Below the pieces are notes generated by a model. The model saw nothing but the letters and a program-made list of their open reading frames with translations. It made no database searches and was not told where the DNA came from. Below, in pieces: positions 31,326-38,426 of a stretch of 41,773 nt of DNA (within the stretch, counting starts at the first letter, position 1; the number at the start of each line of letters is the position of its first letter). A program made the translations under genes and the position numbers. The stretch spans positions 1 through 41,773 of the forward strand of contig JALHTG010000078.1 of assembly GCA_022865705.1 (NCBI GenBank), written 5' to 3'. This DNA comes from Candidatus Bathyarchaeota archaeon. Lineage in GTDB: Archaea > Thermoproteota > Bathyarchaeia > 40CM-2-53-6 > JALHTG01.

Positions 31326-32085
31326 TCTCCAAAGCCTTCTTGACGAGTAATCGTCTGCGGATCTCTTCCTGCGTTTCCGGTTCAGTAGGTGCAGGCTGTG
31401 TGGGTTGTGAAGGTTCGATAAGTGGGGGAGCTGGCTCCTGGATGGCTGGCACTGGTTCAGGAGCCAACTCTTCTCTGGCTGGTTCTGGCTGTTCTGGTTG
31501 TGTTGCGAGTTTCCTTTCGACTTCACGTTCGAGTAGCAGATTGTAAAGCGCGGATCTGTAAGCGAGAAAGAACAATGAGAAGGAGAGAATTACTGTGAGG
31601 ATCCACCAGGTTGGAATCCACAAGCGGCCAGCTGTGAAGCCTCCGAAGGCCCAGTTGGTCCAGCTTTCAGCGCACAGATGATCCAGCTTTGGACTCACGA
31701 AGACGAAGTAGCTGATGTCTTCAATCATCCAGGAGAATGGAAACGCGCCGAGGGCGGTGAATGTGAAGTATCTCTTTTTGTGGCGCCACATTCGATGCAC
31801 CTTGAGAAGACAGAAGCTGAAGGTGATTGTGCTCGACATGATGAAGAAGATCAGTTGATAGAAACCAAGATGATTCAACCAGACGAGGTTCAGCCACCAA
31901 GGCGTATGGCCGTACTTGTCGAAGTAGAGGGCCTGAAAGGGGCCGATGGCGTTTGCTTCGATCCATCCGTAGCAGACGGACCATACGATTGTGCAGATAA
32001 CAACTGATAAGAGTTCAAGGTGTGCGTCGAGAACTTCGTCTACCTTTTCTCTCGCAAAGCTGGCTATACGGTAGACTAGGCTCAT
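31318..32085 (-). CDS. Membrane protein with Pro/Glu-rich tail
   Basis: A 255-residue protein with about four helices (near 25-45 VVICTIVWSVCYGWI, 70-95 FYQLIFFIMSSTITF, 108-128 and 150-180 WWILTVILSFSLFFLAY), then a 70-residue tail rich in Pro, Glu and Gln (PEPVPAIQEPAPPLIEPSQP). The aromatic content is high. It lies two genes upstream of the subtilase. No family recognised; the tail may span to or hold other proteins. Confidence 0.65.
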   Translation of the reverse strand: MSLVYRIASFAREKVDEVLDAHLELLSVVICTIVWSVCYGWIEANAIGPFQALYFDKYGHTPWWLNLVWLNHLGFYQLIFFIMSSTITFSFCLLKVHRMWRHKKRYFTFTALGAFPFSWMIEDISYFVFVSPKLDHLCAESWTNWAFGGFTAGRLWIPTWWILTVILSFSLFFLAYRSALYNLLLEREVERKLATQPEQPEPAREELAPEPVPAIQEPAPPLIEPSQPTQPAPTEPETQEEIRRRLLVKKALENA

Positions 32086-32132
32086 TGCTACACCACGAAA
32101 TCTGTGAAACTCCGGGGGTTTTCGGGAAGGCT

Positions 32133-32567
32133 TTAGGGTGCGGCTTCTTCGCGTCCCTTCTTGCCAAAGTAGAAGCCGATAATCATTGTCACGATTGGCA
32201 CGAGGATCTGAATGATTCCCGTCATGGCTTCTGTGCTTGTAGCTTTGACAAGAGTGTAGATGATTGCACCTGTTAGAGCTACGCTGAACACTAGAGCTAG
32301 AATTCCCTGCATGTCACTGACGTGGCTGATGTCTTGCGCGATCTTGTAGAGAATCTCTTGCTTGGACGCTTGATGAGGCTCACTGGCCACATGATACTTT
32401 GGTTTCTTACCCAAATTTCTCACCATCAGTACGACCGGAAAACCGAGAAAGACTGACAACCCGCCACGAAGTGAGCGACCGTAGAGAATTACGGCAACTG
32501 CTACTAAGAACAGCCAAATCCCCAGCATCACTAGTATGGCCGCAAGCACTTTCTCGTCTCTGTTCAA
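32133..32567 (-). CDS. Membrane protein, three to four helices
   Basis: A 144-residue protein with helices near 10-30 (AILVMLGIWLFLVAVAVIL), 34-50, 88-106 (GILALVFSVALTGAIIYTLV) and 115-135 (GIIQILVPIVTMIIGFYFG), ending GKKGREEAAP. The middle is soluble. Its start overlaps the preceding zinc-ribbon gene by 4 nt. The layout would suit a larger holin-like or signalling membrane protein; unknown. Confidence 0.65.
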   Translation of the reverse strand: MNRDEKVLAAILVMLGIWLFLVAVAVILYGRSLRGGLSVFLGFPVVLMVRNLGKKPKYHVASEPHQASKQEILYKIAQDISHVSDMQGILALVFSVALTGAIIYTLVKATSTEAMTGIIQILVPIVTMIIGFYFGKKGREEAAP

Positions 32568-32917
32568 AATTCATCCCCACAGTAGTCACAGTACTTGCTA
32601 TCCGGTCTCGCGGCTTTCACTCCGCAGGACGGGCATCGTTTCTCTTTCGGTTTCTCTGGTTCTACTTGGATCAAGGGGCTTTCGAGAGGGATTGGGGTTG
32701 CTGGTGCTGCTTTGATGCATGCCTCCAAGACCTTCAGCAGTCGGTCCTTCTTGACGTAGATCTTGCAGGACGAGTCGCACTTGACACCGACAGCGTCGCA
32801 AACACCTTTCTCTCTGACTTTGTCGCAAGCACCGTCTAGCGTAGCGAATGCTTCCACTGAATCAGTGAGTCTTTGCGCGAAATCTAGATCTCCATTGATT
32901 GATTCTTCTTCACTCAT
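32564..32917 (-). CDS. Zinc-ribbon protein with Cys-rich N-terminal half
   Basis: A 117-residue protein. The C-terminus is a classical double-CxxC ribbon (RCPSCGVKAARPDSKYCDYC). The N-terminal half has more Cys (DGACDKV, GVCDAVGVKCDSSCKIYV). A Pro/Glu linker joins the two. Its stop overlaps the next ATG. Function unknown; regulator or adaptor possible. Confidence 0.65.
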   Translation of the reverse strand: MSEEESINGDLDFAQRLTDSVEAFATLDGACDKVREKGVCDAVGVKCDSSCKIYVKKDRLLKVLEACIKAAPATPIPLESPLIQVEPEKPKEKRCPSCGVKAARPDSKYCDYCGDEF

Positions 32918-32965
32918 TTCAAATCACTTTGAGAAGTGGAGTCTGACCTTGAGAATCAGGCTCTT

Positions 32966-33424
32966 TCACTTCAAAACTGGGTGCTCAAAGGGGATCTTGG
33001 GGTCGCGGATAACTTCGCCTTCTCCTATGCCGAGCGCCGGATACGAGGCGAGTCTGGGAATGTAGACTTCACCTATACTGTCAATCATGTCTTTCTGCGA
33101 TTCTGGAGGGTGATAGACCAAGGAGTCTTTGTCCACCGCGTCGGTTGGAACGTGGCCCTCCCTGATTTGGTCAACAAATCTTTTGATTTGCGCCTTCGTG
33201 AAGGTTTTGCCGGTTTCATCTTCGTAGTAGCCGAAGATCCGTTTGCGCTCTTGTCGTGCCGCAGGCGCTTCAAATCTGCGTCTGGCCTTGAACTCTCTGA
33301 CCTGGTTGTGTTCTTCTCGCGACTGATGGCCGCGGCGATTCTTCTCAGTGGAATTCAATAGATCCCCTATTCGAGGACTAGGAGGATCTCTGACTCCGCT
33401 GTGCCACAGCTGATGATTTGTCAT
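32966..33424 (-). CDS. First gene of the viral late block, unknown protein
   Basis: A 152-residue basic, polar protein, with NSTEKNRRGHQSREEHNQVR and KRIFGYYEDETGKTFTKAQI (perhaps helix-turn-helix-like), then a strand-rich end (IDSIGEVYIPRLASYPALGI). I choose ATG 33424, preceded by GGTGTGATT; GTG-type start at 33436 is open. It is the promoter-proximal gene, divergent from the ribbon-helix-helix gene. No family recognised. Confidence 0.55.
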   Translation of the reverse strand: MTNHQLWHSGVRDPPSPRIGDLLNSTEKNRRGHQSREEHNQVREFKARRRFEAPAARQERKRIFGYYEDETGKTFTKAQIKRFVDQIREGHVPTDAVDKDSLVYHPPESQKDMIDSIGEVYIPRLASYPALGIGEGEVIRDPKIPFEHPVLK

Positions 33425-33472
33425 AATCACACCCACGTTAGGGACAGCGCCGAAGCGCCGGATAGAAGGCTA

Positions 33473-33484
33473 CGGATGCATCCG
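33473..33484. promoter_or_regulatory. 12-bp palindrome CGGATGCATCCG, possible operator
   Basis: A perfect palindrome in the divergent gap between the late block and the repressor-like gene, 49 bp upstream of the ATG at 33424. Right beside it is GCGC-CGAA-GCGC (33448-33459 area). Both lie where promoter control of the late block is expected. Confidence 0.45.
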
Positions 33485-33531
33485 CCTGATCAACTGTCGC
33501 TCTCGTGTTCAGAATAGATAAGAGCATGCAG

Positions 33532-33550
33532 CACAGTGCATTACACTGTG
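33532..33550. promoter_or_regulatory. 7-bp inverted repeat CACAGTG/CACTGTG, probable repressor operator
   Basis: CACAGTG (33532-33538) and CACTGTG (33544-33550) are exact inverted copies separated by CATTA. The repeat ends 6 nt before the chosen GTG start of the ribbon-helix-helix gene, a typical autoregulatory place for this protein class. Confidence 0.55.
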
Positions 33551-33556
33551 GCCTCA

Positions 33557-33745
33557 GTGTCAAACGATTTGAGTGAAACTTTCGCTTTTCGACTCTCAAG
33601 ACGAGATGCTGAGCTACTCCGCAAAATCAGCGAAGCAAAAGGAATAGACGCAAGCGACTTCGTACGAGAAGCCGTAAGAAGACGATTCGCTGAACTGACC
33701 TTCCTCAACGAAGAAGAAAAGAAAGCACTAGGAGTCACCACTTAG
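33557..33745 (+). CDS. Ribbon-helix-helix repressor-like protein
   Basis: A 62-residue Arc/CopG-type protein: strand ETFAFRLSRRD, helix AELLRKISEAKG, turn IDASDF, helix VREAVRRRFAELTF. It is divergent from the whole late block and carries an inverted repeat at its 5' end, the arrangement of a lysogeny repressor. I choose GTG 33557 because the upstream GTG at 33536 lies inside the inverted repeat. A GC-rich palindrome follows directly after the stop. Confidence 0.75.
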   Translation: MSNDLSETFAFRLSRRDAELLRKISEAKGIDASDFVREAVRRRFAELTFLNEEEKKALGVTT

Positions 33746-33748
33746 GCG

Positions 33749-33758
33749 CGGCCGGCCG
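33749..33758. repeat. GGCCGGCC palindrome 1 (CGGCCGGCCG)
   Basis: It lies 3 nt behind the stop of the ribbon-helix-helix gene, within GCGCGGCCGGCCGGCGC. Confidence 0.85.
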
Positions 33759-33799
33759 GCGCTTCATAGGCTCCAATCTGTGCTTCAAGTTCTCGCAAT

Positions 33800-36700
33800 C
33801 TACTTTTGAGGACCTCTATCTAGACCGATGAATTTCCTCTCGTCTCCCAACCGATATACATCTGCAGCCATCTCGTCAAGTTTGGAGTCCTTCTCCTTGA
33901 TTTGAAGTTTCAGTGACAGTGTTTCGTTCTTGTATTGGTCGAAATAATGTTCCCATTCATCCTGTTCCACGAGTGTGAGTTTGATGTTTTGTTTCGAGAG
34001 TTCATCGACGAGATCTGCAAAACTAATAGATTCAAAATTCATTAGGCGCCTCGAAGGGCGAGCCTTGAGGTTACTCATCAATCTACTGAGAAACCTGTTC
34101 TTGCTCATAGAGGCTTTTCGATTCAAGGCAAGGAGTTCCTCGACGGCGTCGATAAATTTGCCTTGGGTGAAAGAATCGGCTTCCGGGATTGGAACATCAT
34201 TCAGAAACTTGGAGGAGTACGTGAAATATCCGCCTTGCTTGAGCGGCGCTGTGTTCTGGAGGAAGAATCTGACGACGCTCGAGTTTAACAAACCCAACAC
34301 GTACCTCAAGTCGAACCTTTTGTCATCGATGAGTACAGAGAAGACCCTTGCATTTAGGAACCCAGCACCACCTCGATCTATTGTGAATTTGTGGTCACGA
34401 ACTTCTCCTGGCGTCACTATCTTCGGTCGTTTGAAGTTCTCTAATCGGCCAAACCTTGTAAGAGCGTACCAGTATTTCTTTTCTAGGAAAGTCTTCCTTG
34501 AGTCCTTCCTTTTCAAGAGTCTGTCTTTGTTGTTCAGCAGGTATCGGTATGCATTAGGATACGTCGTTTTCAACTCTTCCTCATCGAAAACCACAGTCAG
34601 TCCATCCTGCAACTTGTACGGATAGATCACATACATGCTCGGTTCTGGGTCTATGTAGCGATCGGGATCGGTACCACGCAGGACTGGTAAGATTGCTCCT
34701 TGTTCCAGAGATAACGAGTCCACTTGAGTTTTCTCAAGCAAGAGGACCTTGTCTAACCCAGTAAATAGGCCCGTTCCGGCATTTCCAATCTTGCTGAGCG
34801 GCGGATGCTCTCGTAACTTCTGGAGCATCTCTAATTGTGATTTACTGCCCAAGACCCAGGAGTTGTCATTGAGAGACTCAATGTCAATGTCTGTGGATTC
34901 GCTGAAGTCGATGTTGCTGGCACCGTCGAGACTCTTGATCCTCAGGTACTTGAAGTTCGAAGGTGGACTGTTCTGCAATGTGAAAATGCTGACATACGTA
35001 AGTGCATCTTCGAAAACTGGCAAGTCTCCGAAATTGATAATACTCTTGATTCGGAAATTCTTTAAAATAAACTCTCGTGTCTTCCTCCCGTATTCCGTGA
35101 CTTGAAATTGATTCGAGCTTATGTAAGAGACTATGCCTCCATCCTTAAGGAGATTCTTGGCCAGTTCTATGAAGAGAGTGGAAATGTCAACACGTCTGAA
35201 TGCTGTTGTCCTGTGCTGCTTGAGCCAGTCGACAATCTTATGGTCCAAAAACTGGACACGAATATAAGGGGGATTGCCAATAATGATATCAAATCTCCCT
35301 TCGACGTCAGGAAACTCTGAACTCCAATTGAATGCTTTGGCATCAACCGCCTTATCATCAACTATAGAATTACCTACCTTGATATTCTGTGAAAGATCGA
35401 GCAGCTTCCTATCGGACGTTGCGATTCTCAGGAAGAGTGCAAGCTTCGTGATTTCAACAGATTCCTCGTTGATGTCTACTCCAAAAATGCTGCTTTCTAT
35501 TATTCTTCTTGCCTCGCTTTCTTCATTCCACTTTGATAAAGTGAATTGTTTCGCTGGTTCAGATTTGTTCCTCCCTTTTGTTGCAATGGTATACATGCCT
35601 TGCGATTCTTTTACGGTCTGTATACCCCTGAAGATTTCCAGAAGAATATCGACTGCCTTGAGTAAGAAGTGCCCGCTCCCGCAGGCAGGATCCAAGATCT
35701 TGAGTCGTTTCAGTTTTTCCTCAAGCTCACTAATATCATGGGAATATTCTGAAATCAAATCCTCCGCATGACTTGCCCCCTTCTTAGAGAGATAGGAGAT
35801 TATCGCATTCCTGCAGATGAAATCTGTAACGTAATCCGGTGTGTAGAATATGCCCTCTCTCTTGCGCCTAAACGTCCCCTGTTGCTGTAGTTGCTCAAGA
35901 TCTGTAATAGATTGCTCGAAGATGTGACCCAAGATATTGACATTGAGGTCGGACTCGAAATCAAATGAGGACAGAATTAGCAAATTGCTGATGATAGGGT
36001 TCAGCTTATCTCTAAAGCGGTCGATCACTGCTTGTGACAGTTCGTCCAGCTTCATCTGCTTCTTGAGCGTAGAATGCAGCAAAGCCTCTTCGAAGAATGA
36101 TGCGTTCCTCATGTCCTTGAAGAAAATGCCCGCAGGAATCTTGTCTCTGAATAAACCACCGTTGTACCCAAATATTTTGACTGGTGTTTGCGAACCCTTG
36201 TCCAAGCTCTCAAAAAGACTCAGAATAGTGTCACACGCGAATCTGGAATGTTCCGACACCAAATGCGGGTTCAAGCTTTGCAGAATTGCCTCAGTAAAGA
36301 GATGCTTTCTGATCTTTCCCGATGCCTGAAGGAAGAACAGGAAAATCATTCTGTTGAGAAAGAGTTGCGCATTGTGAAGAGATTCAGCCTTTGTTGCTTG
36401 CCTGCTATCTTGGAACTCTTTGATCAGCATTAGTCTAGTTTCATGATATAACTTGTAAAACTGCTTCGTAAACTCACGTTCTTCGATCACAGACCCTAGG
36501 TACAGTTTCGGGATGAAGCCTTCATCGAGGATACTCTTCTTTGAGAAGATGGCGATAAATTCCTTGAGTTTAGATTCATTTTCCTTAATGGACATGACGT
36601 CGAATAAGTGATACCGTGAGTATCCCTTCGACTTATCTATGAGCACAAAATCCCTATAGTTGGTCGCTATCCCGTAATCGAAGTTACTGCTCCCCATATA

Positions 36701-37066
36701 ATCCCATGTTTGCTTGATGGGAGTCTGGCGCTCAGGCCTAATCCTATACTGATCCGCAAACAGATCCTTTGTGGAAGCGCCTTTCACTTCGATACAAACA
36801 GATTTGCCAGTGCTTGGATTCCTAAAGCTGAATTCGACATTTCCAGCCTCAAAATCAAGATCTTTTCTTATTGAATATCCCAAAATATCTTGAAGGACAA
36901 TAAGCGCGAATTTGAAGTAATTCTGTCTCTCCTTGTCAAGCGCGCCAGTCTCTAGCAAATTCAGCCACTCGACTCTTGCTTTCTGTTGATGAGAATCAAT
37001 CACAACGCTAGAAGAAAGCCTAGTGATTGTCTTCTGATTGAATAGCTGGCTTGCTGGTTCCTGCAT
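33800..37066 (-). CDS. Single-chain restriction-modification enzyme (type IIG, Eco57I-like)
   Basis: A 1088-residue protein. Near residues 71-95 a PD-(D/E)XK-like nuclease is seen (VEFSFR...VCIEVKG, E93 and K95). A helical linker follows. The N6-adenine methyltransferase core has motif I (KILDPACGSGHFLLKA, about 455) and motif IV NPPY (IIGNPPYIRVQ, about 600). The C-terminal part carries a TaqI-like specificity domain (RRKRPKIVTPG-like segment FKRPKIVTPGEVRD, then LLNSSVVRFFLQ, YFTYSSKFLNDVPIPE) and a coiled coil. It should methylate one strand of its site and cut unmethylated DNA. It could be host defence or provirus cargo. Confidence 0.88.
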   Translation of the reverse strand: MQEPASQLFNQKTITRLSSSVVIDSHQQKARVEWLNLLETGALDKERQNYFKFALIVLQDILGYSIRKDLDFEAGNVEFSFRNPSTGKSVCIEVKGASTKDLFADQYRIRPERQTPIKQTWDYMGSSNFDYGIATNYRDFVLIDKSKGYSRYHLFDVMSIKENESKLKEFIAIFSKKSILDEGFIPKLYLGSVIEEREFTKQFYKLYHETRLMLIKEFQDSRQATKAESLHNAQLFLNRMIFLFFLQASGKIRKHLFTEAILQSLNPHLVSEHSRFACDTILSLFESLDKGSQTPVKIFGYNGGLFRDKIPAGIFFKDMRNASFFEEALLHSTLKKQMKLDELSQAVIDRFRDKLNPIISNLLILSSFDFESDLNVNILGHIFEQSITDLEQLQQQGTFRRKREGIFYTPDYVTDFICRNAIISYLSKKGASHAEDLISEYSHDISELEEKLKRLKILDPACGSGHFLLKAVDILLEIFRGIQTVKESQGMYTIATKGRNKSEPAKQFTLSKWNEESEARRIIESSIFGVDINEESVEITKLALFLRIATSDRKLLDLSQNIKVGNSIVDDKAVDAKAFNWSSEFPDVEGRFDIIIGNPPYIRVQFLDHKIVDWLKQHRTTAFRRVDISTLFIELAKNLLKDGGIVSYISSNQFQVTEYGRKTREFILKNFRIKSIINFGDLPVFEDALTYVSIFTLQNSPPSNFKYLRIKSLDGASNIDFSESTDIDIESLNDNSWVLGSKSQLEMLQKLREHPPLSKIGNAGTGLFTGLDKVLLLEKTQVDSLSLEQGAILPVLRGTDPDRYIDPEPSMYVIYPYKLQDGLTVVFDEEELKTTYPNAYRYLLNNKDRLLKRKDSRKTFLEKKYWYALTRFGRLENFKRPKIVTPGEVRDHKFTIDRGGAGFLNARVFSVLIDDKRFDLRYVLGLLNSSVVRFFLQNTAPLKQGGYFTYSSKFLNDVPIPEADSFTQGKFIDAVEELLALNRKASMSKNRFLSRLMSNLKARPSRRLMNFESISFADLVDELSKQNIKLTLVEQDEWEHYFDQYKNETLSLKLQIKEKDSKLDEMAADVYRLGDERKFIGLDRGPQK

Positions 37067-37080
37067 TGTTTCAACGAGTC

Positions 37081-37112
37081 TCCGATATCGGAACTAACAT
37101 CAGAATATAATC
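37081..37112 (-). promoter_or_regulatory. Promoter of the restriction-modification gene with palindrome
   Basis: A TATA-like GATTATATTC occupies 37103-37112 on the - strand, and a 12-bp palindrome TCCGATATCGGA lies at 37081-37092, where transcription would start, 15 nt before the ATG. Restriction genes are often tightly controlled, so an operator is plausible. Confidence 0.45.
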
Positions 37113-37198
37113 GCGAGCGATTTATCCTTTTGTTGCGTTTAGAAGCGATGTCAGATCGTCGCTCTGTAAGGAAAGATGACTGCTCTTAATCTTCCGTC

Positions 37199-37214
37199 AT
37201 ACGGCCGGCCGTAT
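37199..37214. repeat. GGCCGGCC palindrome 2 (16 bp, ATACGGCCGGCCGTAT)
   Basis: A perfect 16-bp palindrome, 20 nt behind the 3' CCA of the tRNA gene (in its direction) and 133 nt upstream of the restriction-modification gene. Confidence 0.9.
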
Positions 37215-37233
37215 AAGGTTCGAACCCGTGGCT

Positions 37234-37373
37234 TGGCGCCAGGGATGGGATTTGAACCCATGCGGCCCGTAGGGCCAATGGCTAGCCAGTCTATGCCCAT
37301 TCAAATCTAGATCTCAAGGCTTGCGAGAGGTATTGGGCCTCACATCGCCTTAACCTGGCTTGGCTACCCTGGC
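37234..37373 (-). tRNA. tRNA-Ser(TGA) with two introns and encoded CCA
   Basis: The acceptor arms are GCCAGGG (37373-37367) and CCCTGGC (37244-37238), with G73 at 37237 and CCA at 37236-37234. The T arm is ATGGG-TTCAAAT-CCCAT, and a long variable arm GGCCC-TAC-GGGCC makes it type II; G73 selects Ser over Leu. Removing two introns leaves a perfect anticodon stem ATGGC/GCCAT with loop CTTGAGA, anticodon TGA at 37316-37314. Intron 1 (37342-37321, 22 nt, after position 29) has a flawless bulge-helix-bulge: GCGA/TCGC and GAGG/CCTC. Intron 2 (37312-37284, 29 nt, after position 37) has CTTG/CTGG with one mismatch and TCTA/TAGA. The mature length is 86 nt without CCA. Confidence 0.92.
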
Positions 37374-37489
37374 AAGACTAACTGTTCTGAACTCTAGTCT
37401 AAAGCATTACTGGCTTTAGGAATAGAGCTATGACACAACAGGCACTGCTTTTTCAGCATATCTAGATAGTGTATACATTGAGATTCAGA

Positions 37490-37503
37490 CACGGCCGGCC
37501 GTG
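37490..37503. repeat. GGCCGGCC palindrome 3 (14 bp, CACGGCCGGCCGTG)
   Basis: A perfect palindrome 117 nt upstream of the tRNA gene and directly at the GTG start of a short + strand frame. Confidence 0.9.
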
Positions 37504-37842
37504 GTGAAGGATCTGGGTTCGGTGCTTGAAGTAGTCCCGCTTGACAGACCTGAACCTGAATCGACATCGGTCATTGGTAGGGATGCTCAAGAAAAGTATC
37601 TTGTTAGAGCGGATACTCTGCGAGCATATCTCTCACTCATCAGGGCTATTCTATTTCAGAAGGAGAGAAGACGTTTCACCGAAAGGGATCTACGGCCGGC
37701 CGTCCCATTGTTCAAATGTGAGAATCAAGCGAGGACACAATTCCTCCAAACTCCTTCTAAGTGCATCTCCGTCCGTGCCACCTGCAATGGCAATTACGCA
37801 TTTCCTAAGAAAATCTACAGACCAATCAGCTCGCGATTCTAA
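37501..37842 (+). CDS. Doubtful short gene between two palindromes
   Basis: The first 64 codons (VKDLGSVLEVVPLDRPEPE, YLVRADTLRAYLSLIRAIL, RRFTERDLRP) look natural and fill the space from palindrome 3 to palindrome 4, where nothing else is coded. The remaining 50 codons run antisense to the neighbouring gene and look random. It may be a gene fragment cut at the palindrome, or chance. No family recognised. Confidence 0.3.
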   Translation: MVKDLGSVLEVVPLDRPEPESTSVIGRDAQEKYLVRADTLRAYLSLIRAILFQKERRRFTERDLRPAVPLFKCENQARTQFLQTPSKCISVRATCNGNYAFPKKIYRPISSRF

Positions 37843-38325
37843 CAAAGTCTCGAACTCGATTGCCAGCTGATAAGCTCGGAGCTTAGGCTCAAGAGAGCCG
37901 ATAGGGCCTGTCTTGTAATCGTTCATGACAAGCTGCTTGATCCTGCGATAGACTAGTTGTCGTAGCTTTTCCCCTCTCGGCTCGATTCGGATTCCAAGAT
38001 ATGCGGTGGCCACCGTGGAGCCGGAGGGTACTTCTCTCAGGTGCAACAATAGACGTCTTGCCTCTGTCGGTCTCCAGTACGTCATAAATGAGATAATCCA
38101 GCTTAACGACGCACTCCGAACATCTCCAAGCTGGGCTTCCACGGTGGCCTCAGCACCTTGCTCACTCCTACAAAGTGATCTAGGAATAATGCTGAGCACA
38201 ATTGGTTCGTCGAAATTCCGTATTTCCTTGACAGCGGTCAATCCAATCCCCGAACGAAACGAAGCAGCAGATCGATGATAGGAAATGGTAGTTTCGCCTA
38301 TATTTGTCCTATGAACCGGCACCAA
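37690..38325 (-). CDS. Unknown soluble protein
   Basis: A 211-residue protein of unknown family. The first half alternates strands (ETTISYHRSAASFRSGIGLT, EIRNFDEPIVLSIIPRSL, SLSWIISFMTYWRPTEARRL). The second half is helical and basic (KLRQLVYRRIKQLVMNDYKT, YQLAIEFETLLESRADWSVD), ending IAIAGGTDGDALRRSLEELC. The start is TTG 38325 or GTG 38322. The last codons before TAG (Gly-Arg-Pro) are encoded by palindrome 4, so that palindrome has become part of the gene. It lies downstream of L7Ae in the same direction. Confidence 0.65.
   Translation of the reverse strand: MVPVHRTNIGETTISYHRSAASFRSGIGLTAVKEIRNFDEPIVLSIIPRSLCRSEQGAEATVEAQLGDVRSASLSWIISFMTYWRPTEARRLLLHLREVPSGSTVATAYLGIRIEPRGEKLRQLVYRRIKQLVMNDYKTGPIGSLEPKLRAYQLAIEFETLLESRADWSVDFLRKCVIAIAGGTDGDALRRSLEELCPRLILTFEQWDGRP
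37692..37703. repeat. GGCCGGCC palindrome 4 (ACGGCCGGCCGT)
   Basis: The same 12-bp core as palindromes 2 and 3, overlapping the last codons of the gene ending at 37690. Confidence 0.9.
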
Positions 38326-38412
38326 ACTACACGATATGGGGTTGCTGGGCTTCTCGGCGTATTGTCAGCATGTTCACTTGAGACGAAAGCGGTCTCTTCG
38401 GGAGTTACCTAC

Positions 38413-38426
38413 GCCGGCCGGCCGGC
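38413..38426. repeat. GGCCGGCC palindrome 5 (GCCGGCCGGCCGGC)
   Basis: A perfect 14-bp palindrome that begins directly after the L7Ae stop codon. A further stem GAGAC/GTCTC (38380-38396) follows 17 nt later in the direction of transcription. Confidence 0.9.

Larger units (their letters stand above)
10500..33745. mobile_element. Head-tail (siphovirus-like) archaeal provirus
   Basis: About 23 kb containing an integrase and one complete set of Caudoviricetes morphogenesis genes in the classical order on the - strand: small and large terminase, portal, maturation protease, HK97-fold capsid protein, connectors, tail tube, chaperones with frameshift, tape measure and tail-tip proteins. No tail sheath is seen, so a long non-contractile tail is inferred. 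No polymerase, helicase, primase or known lysin is present. The left limit lies between thiL and the integrase. The right limit is less certain: after the repressor-like gene at 33745, or as far as the tRNA at 37234 if the restriction-modification gene is cargo. Confidence 0.85.

Noticed and set aside
31326-31526. N-terminal extension of the propeptide-like protein
   Set aside because: The extra 67 codons are Asn/Gln/Ser-rich and antisense-like, covering the tail of the membrane-protein gene in another frame; ATG 31325 with GGAG is better.
37215-37230. GGTTCGAACCC next to the tRNA, resembling a second T arm
   Set aside because: The flanking bases do not pair as a T stem and no acceptor, D or anticodon arms accompany it.
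37234-37373. tRNA gene as the integration site of the provirus
   Set aside because: No copy of the tRNA 3' end was found beside the integrase or thiL, so the claim is not supported, though not excluded.
33749-38426. GGCCGGCC palindromes as a CRISPR array or as cloning sites
   Set aside because: Spacing is irregular (200 to 3400 bp) with genes between them, flanks differ, and no vector sequence is seen. No CRISPR array exists in the window.
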